Assembly: GCA_964574985.1 (NCBI GenBank)
Contig: CAZNPH010000002.1
Location: 62,001 to 126,000, forward strand
DNA length: 64,000 bases
Origin: CAZNPH01 sp964574985
GTDB lineage: Bacteria > Bacteroidota > Bacteroidia > Bacteroidales > SM23-62
Direction: 5' to 3'
The notes beneath the pieces are model-generated. The model saw nothing but the letters and a program-made list of their open reading frames with translations. It was not told the DNA's origin and ran no database searches. Made by a program: the position numbers and the translations under genes. This document shows, piece by piece, positions 55,076-63,705 of this stretch (position 1 is the stretch's first letter; every line of letters starts with the position of its first letter).

Positions 55076-55807
55076 ATGAATTACATAAATCAATTTGAAT
55101 TGATTCATGCAATAATGGAGCATAAGGACGGATGGCTTGACTATAAGGAACTTCTGTCCACTGTCAACAGGCAGCAAATCATGAAGAAGCTTCAAAAGTC
55201 TAACCCTGGACTGAAAGGAATAAGCGATTTTTTTATCACAGAAGAACCAATCGAAGATGAGAACTGGTTAAAGTTACCGGAAAGAGACAAGAAGAAGATA
55301 GCGATACTGAATGCAAAGATTAAAAAATCTAAAAATCTCCATTCGGTCATTGCAGATCTGCTCAAATATAAATTGAAGTATCCGGATGTACCACCTATCT
55401 ATAATTACCTTGGGATTGCATATAACAGAGCCGATCAACAAAAGGAGTTTTATCGCATTTTACTGGAAACCAGGGAAAAGTTTCCGGACTATGTTTTTGG
55501 GAAGATTTCAATGGCTGAGTATTATCTTTCTATTGACCGACATAAAAAAATACCCGACATACTTGACCATAAATTCGAAATTACCCAGCATTACCCAGTC
55601 GGAACAGAAGCCTTCCATATTTCAGCAGTCAGGGGCTTTTACTACGTAACCGGCATGTATTTTATCAGAGCCGGGAAAGCAGAGATGGCATACAAATCAT
55701 ATTTCCTTTTAAGTGATCTTGATATTGATAATCCATCCACCCAAATACTCGGACATGAGATTATTGGCCATGAAATCAAGGCCTTAAAAAGGAGAATGGA
55801 TAGTTAA
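55076..55807 (+). CDS. Unknown island protein with helical repeats
   Basis: About 243 residues from ATG 55076 (MNYINQFELIHAIM). A TTG at 55061 would overlap the res stop. The N-terminal 90 residues are charged and helical. Residues 105-240 look like TPR-like helix pairs (PPIYNYLGIAYNRADQQKEF, YVFGKISMAEYYLSI, AFHISAVRGFYYVTGMYFIR). No signal peptide or membrane segment. I do not recognise a family. Its placement directly after res suggests a role in the cassette, perhaps as a scaffold or partner for one of the ATPases. Confidence 0.7.
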   Translation: MNYINQFELIHAIMEHKDGWLDYKELLSTVNRQQIMKKLQKSNPGLKGISDFFITEEPIEDENWLKLPERDKKKIAILNAKIKKSKNLHSVIADLLKYKLKYPDVPPIYNYLGIAYNRADQQKEFYRILLETREKFPDYVFGKISMAEYYLSIDRHKKIPDILDHKFEITQHYPVGTEAFHISAVRGFYYVTGMYFIRAGKAEMAYKSYFLLSDLDIDNPSTQILGHEIIGHEIKALKRRMDS

Positions 55808-55822
55808 TCGCTGATTTAATAA

Positions 55823-58800
55823 ATGAAGAAATACGGACAAACCTGGTGGGGTGCCAGATGGATGAACGCCCTTTCTCATATCGACTATTCCAACCGGCTG
55901 CCCAGGGGACGGAGTTATGCCAACAAAGGCGCCGTGAAAGACCTCAGGATCTCGGGTCGCAGAATTATAGCGAACGTCAAGGGCACACGTATCAAACCCT
56001 ATCAGGTGACCGTGGAGATCCCCTCCTTTACGCCTAAGGAGAAGGAGTCACTGACCGGTGTGATCCTGAACAATCCGCTGCTGCTTTCTAAGTTGCTGAA
56101 CCGTGAGCTGCCCGAAAGCCTTCACTCCATAGCGGAATCTCATCAGATCCGGATTTTTCCCGGCCGGTGGAACGATCTGGATATGCATTGTTCATGTCCT
56201 GACTGGGCCGTACCCTGTAAACACCTGGCAGCTGTGATCAATGTCATTGCCAATGAGATTGACCGCAATCCCTTCCTGATATTCAAACTCCACGGCTACG
56301 ATATCATACATGAGCTACGGAGCCTCGGGATTGAAGCCATCAGCGATACCGTTACAATCCCCAATCTCGCATCCCTGGCCGTAGCTGAGCCGGCAGAGGA
56401 TTACCACAGGGAGAAGACCATGGCGCTGGAAGATATCGATTTTTCAGTGCTGGACGATATGCGGGAAAAGCTGCTCTCCCTGCTCCCTGAAAAACCGGTT
56501 TTCCATTCAAAAGATTTTAAGAAGGTGCTGGATACACTCTACCGGAAAACATCCAGGAAAATAGCCAGGGAGAACATGGCGAGTGCCGGATTATCACACA
56601 TACCGGATCAAAATTCATCACACTACGAGAGATACTCGGGTATAGATATCGTGCTGGACAGACTCAATGGGCTGGCAGAGTGCAGGATTCATGGCGAACC
56701 TGGTGGCTCGTGGAGCGACCATCATCAGGTAGGCCAGGAGGAAACCTGGGGTTTTCAGAGCGATTTTGAAATGCTTCAGTTTGTATCAGCGATTACTCCC
56801 AAACAGGCACACCGCTTATCCCCCGGAATAACTTACCTTTTCCTGGTTTATCATTTCAGCAGGAAACTGGCAGAGACCTCATCCTTTATCCCACAGCTAC
56901 TCAAGATCACGGACGGCAACTATTCCGTCCGCTGGATCCCGGCCCTGATGGATCAAAAAGTCGATGAGATCTTCAGAAGTCTGGCTGCAGCCTTTCCTGA
57001 TGAAGAAGAACTCAAAATCGAACGGGAATCCACGAAACCGAAATTCACAAAACAGGAACAGTTGAGAAGCCTGATCTCCTATTTCATTGGTCAGTTTATC
57101 AGGGATATTGGATCTGACAAGCAAATGGCAGGTGATCCGGTCTACGCTATATTTGTTGAAAATCACTCCTACCCCTTTGATCTTCCGGGCGAAAAAGAGA
57201 TCCCTTCTTCCATTCAGCGCTGGATTGACAGGTTCTACCTTACCCGTCAGGCATTTTCCCCGGTGCTGGAGATCTTCGAAAAGGATGATTCAGGTACGTT
57301 TGGCCTGAAAGTTCTGGTGGAAGATAGCCAACAGCCGCTGAAAGAAGCGATTCCCCTGTCCGATATAATGACCCTTCCTGAATACAGCAACTCCAGGTAC
57401 GAAGTACTGCGCAGCATCGAACTGCTGACTCCTTCACTTCCCGAACTGGAGTTTATTCTCTCCACTTCGGGCAGACATATCCCGGTCTACACCCCCGCTG
57501 AGTTTGCTAATGTATTGTTCAGCATTCTGCCCATCATCAGGCTTTATGGCATCCGTGTACTGTTGCCGGATGAGCTGAAAAGCCTGATCCGCCCCGCCGC
57601 CTCTGTGGCGCTTTCTTCTTCGGGCAGGGTTGTCAAAAAATCATTGCTGAACCTGGAGAAGATACTCAGCTTTCAATGGAAGATTGCCCTGGGAGACACC
57701 CTGATGGATGCAGGCGAGTTTTTCAGGATGGTGAAAGGGCTCTCGGGAATTGTTAAGATGAGAGATCAGTATCTCTACCTGAACACGGCGGAGCTGAAAA
57801 CACTGATGGATCAGGTACAGCAGCAGGAGGGGAAAATAGAGAGGAGCCAACTGCTGCAGGCTGCCTTAACCGGCGAACTGAATGGCGAGAAGGTGAGTAT
57901 CGATAAGGCCACGAGGAAGCTGATCGATGAGATGCTTAGCGTGGAACAAATCGAAATTCCCGGGGGACTCGATGCAACGCTGCGGCCCTACCAGCAGAAT
58001 GGCTTTGACTGGTTATACAAAAATGCCACCCTTGGTTTTGGAAGCATCATTGCCGATGACATGGGACTTGGAAAAACCCTGCAGGTGATTGTCACGTTGC
58101 TGAAACTGAAGGAGGAGGGAGCGCTTGATTCCCGGCAAGTGCTTATCGTGGTGCCTACCACCCTGCTTACAAACTGGAAAAAGGAGTTTGAGAAGTTTGC
58201 TCCCGGCATATCTCATGCCTCTTTTCACGGACCGAACCGGACCCTGAACGAAGAGGTTGATGTGATCCTTACCAGTTACGGGATTACACGCAGCGACCAG
58301 GAGCTGCTCTCGAAAAAACGATGGGGCGCAGTGATCATTGATGAAGCACAGAACATCAAAAATACAGAGGCCGGGCAGACCCGGGCAGTAAAAAAGCTGA
58401 AGTCGGATATCCGGGTAGCCATGAGCGGCACCCCGGTGGAAAACCGTCTGTCGGAGTACTGGAGCATCTTCGATTTCATCTACAATGGATACATGGGAAA
58501 CCTTAAAAGATTCACAAAAGAATATGCATATCCCATTGAGGTAAACCGGAACAAGAAACAGCTTGACCGCTTTCTGAAGATCACCTCCCCCTTCATTCTG
58601 CGCAGACTCAAGAGCGACAAGTCAATTATCAGCGATCTGCCAGAGAAGATTGAAAACGATTACATGGCTGCGCTTGTGAAGGAACAGGGAGCGCTCTACC
58701 AGGGCGTTTTAAATACTATGATGGAAGATATTGAGGGGATTGATCCGGAAGAAGAGGAAGCTGCCATCAGGCGACGTGGCATGGTATTGAAACTGATCAT

Positions 58801-59392
58801 GGCCCTGAAACAGGTTTGCAACCACCCCTCGCAGTATCTGAAAAAAAGCGACCCTTCACCAGAATTGTCCGGCAAATCCGGCATGCTACTAGACATGCTT
58901 GTTAATATCCTGGAAAATAATGAAAAGGTGCTAATATTTACCCAGTTCAGGGAAATGGGAGTGATCCTGCAACAGATGATCCGGGATCGATTCGATACCG
59001 ACAGCATGTTCCTGCATGGCGGAACCACCCGGAAAAAACGTGATGAGATGGTGGAGCGCTTTCAGAATGATCCCAGGGAGAAAATCTTTTTACTCTCCAT
59101 CAAAGCCGGGGGAACCGGGCTGAACCTGACCGCAGCCAGTCATGTGATCCATTACGACCTGTGGTGGAACCCTGCCGTTGAGACCCAGGCCACCGATCGT
59201 GCCTACCGGATCGGACAAAACAAAAATGTGATGGTCTACCGCCTGATTACACAGGGTACCTTTGAGGAGAAAATTAATGACATGCTGAAGGATAAGAGAG
59301 AGCTGGCCGACCTGACAGTCTCCACCGGCGGAAAATGGGTGGGCGAGCTGTCAAATCGCGAGCTAAAAGCACTTTTCACTATCTCAGATTGA
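55823..59392 (+). CDS. SWIM zinc-finger and SNF2 helicase fusion protein
   Basis: 1189 residues. The first 150 residues resemble stand-alone SWIM proteins: YGQTWWGARWMNALSHIDYS, NRLPRGRSYANKGAVKDL and the SWIM finger CSCPDWAVPCKHLAAV (CxC and CxH). Residues 160-700 are a less conserved helical part. From about 715 comes the SNF2/Swi2 ATPase: LRPYQQNGFDWL, Walker A IIADDMGLGKTLQV, VIIDEAQNIKN, SGTPVENRLSEYWSIFDF, FTQFREMGVILQ and TQATDRAYRIGQ. It would translocate on DNA or remodel DNA-protein complexes. GC content and codon use differ from the preceding AT-rich genes, so it may have a separate origin. It is the last gene before R2. Confidence 0.9.
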   Translation: MKKYGQTWWGARWMNALSHIDYSNRLPRGRSYANKGAVKDLRISGRRIIANVKGTRIKPYQVTVEIPSFTPKEKESLTGVILNNPLLLSKLLNRELPESLHSIAESHQIRIFPGRWNDLDMHCSCPDWAVPCKHLAAVINVIANEIDRNPFLIFKLHGYDIIHELRSLGIEAISDTVTIPNLASLAVAEPAEDYHREKTMALEDIDFSVLDDMREKLLSLLPEKPVFHSKDFKKVLDTLYRKTSRKIARENMASAGLSHIPDQNSSHYERYSGIDIVLDRLNGLAECRIHGEPGGSWSDHHQVGQEETWGFQSDFEMLQFVSAITPKQAHRLSPGITYLFLVYHFSRKLAETSSFIPQLLKITDGNYSVRWIPALMDQKVDEIFRSLAAAFPDEEELKIERESTKPKFTKQEQLRSLISYFIGQFIRDIGSDKQMAGDPVYAIFVENHSYPFDLPGEKEIPSSIQRWIDRFYLTRQAFSPVLEIFEKDDSGTFGLKVLVEDSQQPLKEAIPLSDIMTLPEYSNSRYEVLRSIELLTPSLPELEFILSTSGRHIPVYTPAEFANVLFSILPIIRLYGIRVLLPDELKSLIRPAASVALSSSGRVVKKSLLNLEKILSFQWKIALGDTLMDAGEFFRMVKGLSGIVKMRDQYLYLNTAELKTLMDQVQQQEGKIERSQLLQAALTGELNGEKVSIDKATRKLIDEMLSVEQIEIPGGLDATLRPYQQNGFDWLYKNATLGFGSIIADDMGLGKTLQVIVTLLKLKEEGALDSRQVLIVVPTTLLTNWKKEFEKFAPGISHASFHGPNRTLNEEVDVILTSYGITRSDQELLSKKRWGAVIIDEAQNIKNTEAGQTRAVKKLKSDIRVAMSGTPVENRLSEYWSIFDFIYNGYMGNLKRFTKEYAYPIEVNRNKKQLDRFLKITSPFILRRLKSDKSIISDLPEKIENDYMAALVKEQGALYQGVLNTMMEDIEGIDPEEEEAAIRRRGMVLKLIMALKQVCNHPSQYLKKSDPSPELSGKSGMLLDMLVNILENNEKVLIFTQFREMGVILQQMIRDRFDTDSMFLHGGTTRKKRDEMVERFQNDPREKIFLLSIKAGGTGLNLTAASHVIHYDLWWNPAVETQATDRAYRIGQNKNVMVYRLITQGTFEEKINDMLKDKRELADLTVSTGGKWVGELSNRELKALFTISD

Positions 59393-59471
59393 AGATGATT
59401 TGCGATAATCCAATAAGTGTTACTAATTTCATGTCCGAGAGAATTAAGTTTCTCCACCCGGTTTGCCCATT

Positions 59472-59507
59472 TCAGGATTTTTTGCGTGGAGACGGCTCAA
59501 GTTTGCT
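59472..59507 (+). repeat. Direct repeat R2, right copy
   Basis: Exact 36-base copy of 45876-45911, lying 9 bases before the end of the convergent aldolase gene. The preceding CCCATTTCAG also resembles the complement of the palindrome's right arm, so this copy may be half of a once complete palindrome. Confidence 0.7.
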
Positions 59508-59515
59508 AATACTTT

Positions 59516-60568
59516 TCAAGCAACTCCGATCTCTTTGGCAAGGTAAACATCCTGTATGGCATGCAGCAATTCCACACCTTCCTTCATGGGTTTCTGAAAG
59601 GCCTTTCTTCCGGATATGAGTCCGGTGCCCCCGGCACGTTTATTGATTACAGCCGTTTTCACGGCCTGTTGTAAATCGTTCTTGCCGCTGGGCCCGCCTG
59701 AATTGATCAATCCGGCTCTTCCCATGTAACAATTGACTACCTGGTAACGTGTAAGGTCAATGGGGTGGTTGCTGGTAAGTTGTTCATATACCAGATCATG
59801 GGTTTTCCCAAAGCCGATTGCCCTGAAACCCTCATTGCACACAGGCATTTTTTGCTTGACAATGTCGGCCTGGATGGTCACGCCAAGATGGTTTGCCTGC
59901 CCTGTCAGATTGGATGCAAGGTGGTAATCGGTGCCTTCCTTTTTGAATGAAGCATTTCTCAGGTAGCACCACAGTACGGTGAACATTCCCAGTTCATGGG
60001 CATATTCAAAGGCCTGGGACACTTCTTCAATTTGCCTGCCTGATTCTTCCGAGCCGAAATAAACGGTGGCTCCGACAGCCACGGCTCCCATATCGAAGGC
60101 CTGATCCACGGAAGCGAACAACCGCTGGTCGTATTTATTCGGATAGGTGAGGAGTTCATTGTGATTCAGTTTGACGATGAAAGGGATCTTGTGTGCGTAT
60201 TTTCTTGATACAGATCCCAGCACGCCCAATGTGGAGGCCACGGCATTACAGTTTCCCCCGATGGCCAGTTTCACGATATTCTCCGGATCAAAATAGGCCG
60301 GGTTGGGGGCAAAGGAAGCGCCGGCCGAATGCTCGATGCCCTGGTCTACAGGCAGTATGGAAAGGTATCCGGTGTTTGCGAGCCGGCCGTTGCCGAATAC
60401 AGACTGCAGGTGACGAAGGACGGCGGTGGGCCGGTCGGTATGTACCATGATCCGGTCGATAAAATCAGGACCGGGCAGGTGCAGATCATCCTTATTCACT
60501 GTTTTGCATTGATGTTCCAGTAATGACCGGGCATCATCTCCGAGTAATTGTTGGATTTTATCAAACAT
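59516..60568 (-). CDS. Class I fructose-bisphosphate aldolase (DhnA type)
   Basis: 350 residues from ATG 60568 (MFDKIQQLLGDDARSLLE). The longer frame upstream to 60799 has no homology. It has LSILPVDQGIEHSAGASFAP, AVASTLGVLGSVSRKYAHKI, the Schiff-base lysine in PFIVKLNHNELLTY, and GRAGLINSGGPSGKNDLQQA (phosphate binding). It cleaves fructose-1,6-bisphosphate, matching pfkA in this window. It runs towards the island, and its stop is 8 bases from repeat R2, so the island inserted just beyond its 3' end. A 118-base gap separates it from the next minus-strand operon. Confidence 0.95.
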   Translation of the reverse strand: MFDKIQQLLGDDARSLLEHQCKTVNKDDLHLPGPDFIDRIMVHTDRPTAVLRHLQSVFGNGRLANTGYLSILPVDQGIEHSAGASFAPNPAYFDPENIVKLAIGGNCNAVASTLGVLGSVSRKYAHKIPFIVKLNHNELLTYPNKYDQRLFASVDQAFDMGAVAVGATVYFGSEESGRQIEEVSQAFEYAHELGMFTVLWCYLRNASFKKEGTDYHLASNLTGQANHLGVTIQADIVKQKMPVCNEGFRAIGFGKTHDLVYEQLTSNHPIDLTRYQVVNCYMGRAGLINSGGPSGKNDLQQAVKTAVINKRAGGTGLISGRKAFQKPMKEGVELLHAIQDVYLAKEIGVA

Positions 60569-60686
60569 AATTGCGGTTGTTACAATAAAGGTGAATAAAG
60601 TTAATCCGATAAAAAAGAATTTCAAACAAATACCGGCATTATCTGAAGGTATTTTATTTTCATCCGGACACATAATGGGCATTATC

Positions 60687-61760
60687 TCAGGGTTTGAAAC
60701 AGAATGCCGAAGGGGCGATGTCGGTTTGAAACGAATCGATGAGCATACCGGTGGGTGCATGGCGGTATATCCATCCCGGACTGATGTAATCCACGGCATC
60801 GCTCACATACACTTCGGAAGTGACGGGATCCACTCCCAGTCCGTAAAACAACCGGGTTTTTTCGGGAATAAAAGGCTTGCCGGGTATGTTTTCTGCGGTA
60901 ACGGCCATTCTGTAAACTCCGGGTTCGGTTCCTGAATTGCCTCCCCAGCCTCCGTTCAGATAGAAAAGCGTGTCCTTCGATTCGTTGAGTGTGAGCCGGG
61001 TAGGTGAAAATTCCTCATCCGGAAAGACGAAAACCCTGTCGATGGTGAAGCTGACCAGGTCGATGCAGGTCAGTGCAGGTTTTTGCTGTCCGCCCGGGAT
61101 CCCGGGATAACCTCCGTCAGAGAGCACCCAGAGCTTTTCATGGATATCCTTTGCCATGCTGTTGGGTTGCAGGGCAACGGTCAGGGAATCTGTCAGCAGA
61201 TCCTGCCGGCAATCTATCTTGTATACTTTGTCCCCGTATGACCAGTTACAGGCATATGCGAAATTCCCCGATTTCACCATATGTTCGGTTCCCCGGCCGG
61301 TTTTGATATGACCGGTCACCTGGAATGATCCCGGATCCATGATGGTGATGAACGGACTGTACAGATCGCTGACATAGGCTTTGGTTGCACTGACCATACA
61401 GATATACCGGGGCGATGTGAGTCCGTTTACCGTAGACAAAACCCTGAAATCATCCACGTTGATCACCAGTATCTTGCCGGAGTTGTTGATGACCACGAAT
61501 CCGGTTTGGTCCCGTATGACCATGGATTGCATGACATCCCCCGGCGGAAATCCGTTGGCGTTGAAGAATACTTGGTTGGATACTTCTTTGGTGACCGGAT
61601 CATAAAAAGAAAGGGAGGAATTGCCATAGGTGAAGTTCCCCTCATTGCATATGAAAACTCCTTCGCCGGAATCATATTCCCCGTAGGGTGTCCCGTTTTC
61701 GCTGCACTGGCTGAGGATGAACAGGGACATCAGGATGAACGGCCGGATGCGGATGGTCAT
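60687..61760 (-). CDS. Surface beta-propeller lipoprotein (BtuG/DUF5074-like)
   Basis: 357 residues from ATG 61760. MTIRIRPFILMSLFILSQCS is a lipoprotein signal, and SENGTPYGEYDSG after the cysteine suits surface export. The mature part has seven-bladed propeller-like repeats: GVFICNEGNFTYGNSSLSFY, VINNSGKILVINVDDFRVLS, YVSDLYSPFITIMDPGSFQV, AYACNWSYGDKVYKIDC and LWVLSDGGYPGIPGG. Proteins of this kind next to BtuB-like receptors include BtuG, which captures cobalamin. The gene follows the receptor by 10 bases, so the pair should work together on the cell surface. Ligand identity is inferred from context only. Confidence 0.78.
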   Translation of the reverse strand: MTIRIRPFILMSLFILSQCSENGTPYGEYDSGEGVFICNEGNFTYGNSSLSFYDPVTKEVSNQVFFNANGFPPGDVMQSMVIRDQTGFVVINNSGKILVINVDDFRVLSTVNGLTSPRYICMVSATKAYVSDLYSPFITIMDPGSFQVTGHIKTGRGTEHMVKSGNFAYACNWSYGDKVYKIDCRQDLLTDSLTVALQPNSMAKDIHEKLWVLSDGGYPGIPGGQQKPALTCIDLVSFTIDRVFVFPDEEFSPTRLTLNESKDTLFYLNGGWGGNSGTEPGVYRMAVTAENIPGKPFIPEKTRLFYGLGVDPVTSEVYVSDAVDYISPGWIYRHAPTGMLIDSFQTDIAPSAFCFKP

Positions 61761-61770
61761 GTGAACTGAT

Positions 61771-63705
61771 TTAAAATTTGATTTTGCATATGAACATATG
61801 GTTGCGTCCCGGCATGGCCCTCCAGAGAACCGCCTGGTAATCTTCATTGAACAAGTTCCTGATGGTATACTCCAGGTGGAACCGGAACCCGGAAACCCTG
61901 AATTTTCTTCCCGCGCTGATGTTGTGCAGGTCATATGCAGGCAGACTGTGCCGGTTGGTTTCACCGCCTTCGGCTGTAAATCTTTTCCCCGTCAGTGCAA
62001 AAGAATAGGAAAAATTATTGTTGCCCAGTGTGGAAATGAACCTGGCACCCGCTTTGTGCAGGGGGATATATATCAATTGGTTGTTTTTCTGGTTGGTCGT
62101 CCGGGTATAGGCATAATGGGCGTTCAGGCGCAGGTTCATATTCCGCATGAGGTAATTGCCCGTGAACATGCATTCCAATCCCCTGGAAAAAACCTTTTTG
62201 ATATTGTCTGCCTGCCAGAACCTGAATTTGCCCGGGGCCCACATGATCCAGTCGTCAATCAGCGATGCATATGTGTTTGCCCTGGCGGTGAATGCAAATG
62301 TGCTGTCCCGGGCGAACCGGTATTCCAGGGAGAGGTCTGCCATGGTCCCTTTTTCCGGACGGAGGTTGGGATTCCCGCCGGGGCTCCAGTAAAGGTCGTT
62401 CAGCGAAGGAATGTTGTATACTGCGGATACGTTGGATCTGAGTTTCAGATCCTGCAGTCCGGGAACGGTCCATTCAAATCCTGCCGAAGGCATAAAAGGC
62501 GTGAATTCCCGGTCCGCGTACTCTTCCCGTAGGAGTCCGAATACCGTCAGTTCGCTGCTTGCCGCATGATGGAGGCTGACAGTGGCTCCAAGCTCATTGC
62601 GAACCACATCAAATCCGCCGGTTTTCAGGTGATCGGTGACGGTTCCCCTGTGGAAATAATAATTCACCTGGCTTTTGAAGACCGTTTCCGGTGAGATCCG
62701 GATTTCCAGTTTGTGCCGGTTATACAAGCCTTCAAATTCATTTTGTGTATCAAAATTTTGAAGTATCCCCCCTTCTGTATGGTTGGCCAGGCGGTACCGG
62801 AGATCCTGATGGCTGAAACCCGTGATGAGTTCAGACCGGAACTTTTCCCCGTGCCTGATCCATGAGGCGGTCAGATGCAGGTCCCGGTCCTTTTGGTTCT
62901 CATCCCTTTCGCTTCCCTGGTAAGACATGATGGGAGGGAGGTTGCGGTCGGATTCCTGGATCCAGGCATGGACGGATACGGTCCCGCCGGAGTAAGTCCG
63001 CATATACACCTCCCCCTGCGCACCGGTTTTGGCGTAATCCGCGTTTTTTTGCTTTTCATATCTCCACAGTCCGTTGGCATCATTGTAAAAAGTAAAATCA
63101 TTTTCAGAGCGCTGATGGAAAACCCTGAAGTTCGTCTGCCACTTCGTATTTCCCCCGCCCAGGGTAAGAAATGACTGATAGGTGTCAAAGCTGCCGATAC
63201 CCTGAATGGCCGATCCTGAGAATCCTTCGTACCAACCGGTACGGGTACGGAGATGGATGCTTCCGCCCAGGGCCCCGGGTCCTTCATGTAAAGTGCTTCC
63301 CCCATGGAACAGGTTGATCTCGTCGATCAGAAATACAGGGACCAGGGAAAGATCCGCCTGTCCGGTAAGCGGACTGTTCAGGGGGATGCCGTTCCAGACG
63401 ATGCGGGTATGGGATGAAGCAGTGCCACGGAAAGAGACGGTCGACAGTGCCCCGGGTCCGTAACTCCTGATAAATACAGGAGTGTTTTCAGATAGCAGTT
63501 CGCCAAGTGAGATATTGAATGCTTTTTGTATCGCGGATGAGTCCACCCGGGTTTTGACCAGTCCTTTTTCCGGGACAGGAATGGAGGCCTTGATCCGCAC
63601 TTCGCGCAGCAGTATGACCGTATCGGCCAGATTCTGTGCCTGGAGGGACAGGCAAAAACCGGTCAGCCATAGGAAAACCACAATATGTATGCATTTTCCG
63701 GTCAT
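61771..63705 (-). CDS. TonB-dependent outer-membrane receptor (BtuB-like)
   Basis: 644 residues. A signal peptide (CIHIVVFLWLTGFCLSLQAQ) is followed by a TonB-box-like DTVILLREVRIKAS. The plug domain spans about 40-150 (NISLGELLSENTPVFIRSYG, STVSFRGTASSHTRIVWNGI, GALGGSIHLRTR). A beta-barrel follows, ending in the aromatic MFICKIKF. The short barrel and the partner propeller lipoprotein suggest a cobalamin or small-chelate receptor, not a SusC glycan importer. The start overlaps the stop of the upstream T9SS gene by four bases, so the three genes are one operon. Any cobalamin riboswitch would be outside the window. Confidence 0.88.
   Translation of the reverse strand: MTGKCIHIVVFLWLTGFCLSLQAQNLADTVILLREVRIKASIPVPEKGLVKTRVDSSAIQKAFNISLGELLSENTPVFIRSYGPGALSTVSFRGTASSHTRIVWNGIPLNSPLTGQADLSLVPVFLIDEINLFHGGSTLHEGPGALGGSIHLRTRTGWYEGFSGSAIQGIGSFDTYQSFLTLGGGNTKWQTNFRVFHQRSENDFTFYNDANGLWRYEKQKNADYAKTGAQGEVYMRTYSGGTVSVHAWIQESDRNLPPIMSYQGSERDENQKDRDLHLTASWIRHGEKFRSELITGFSHQDLRYRLANHTEGGILQNFDTQNEFEGLYNRHKLEIRISPETVFKSQVNYYFHRGTVTDHLKTGGFDVVRNELGATVSLHHAASSELTVFGLLREEYADREFTPFMPSAGFEWTVPGLQDLKLRSNVSAVYNIPSLNDLYWSPGGNPNLRPEKGTMADLSLEYRFARDSTFAFTARANTYASLIDDWIMWAPGKFRFWQADNIKKVFSRGLECMFTGNYLMRNMNLRLNAHYAYTRTTNQKNNQLIYIPLHKAGARFISTLGNNNFSYSFALTGKRFTAEGGETNRHSLPAYDLHNISAGRKFRVSGFRFHLEYTIRNLFNEDYQAVLWRAMPGRNHMFICKIKF

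Larger units (their letters stand above)
45876..59507 (+). mobile_element. Genomic island: type III R-M-like defence cassette next to tRNA-Pro
   Basis: About 13.6 kb between two exact 36-bp direct repeats, adjacent to tRNA-Pro and a truncated copy of its 3' end. All genes point the same way with overlapping or abutting ends. From 46.4 to 55.8 kb the DNA is clearly richer in A and T than the flanking core genes. The SWIM-SNF2 gene at the right end is GC-richer, so the island is a mosaic. No integrase, transposase or relaxase is encoded, so mobility would need a helper in trans or is lost. Confidence 0.65.

Noticed and set aside
46527..59392. DISARM or BREX system
   Set aside because: An SNF2 helicase and a methylase are present, but drmA/drmB/drmC or brxC/pglZ-like genes are absent, and mod/res are clearly type III.
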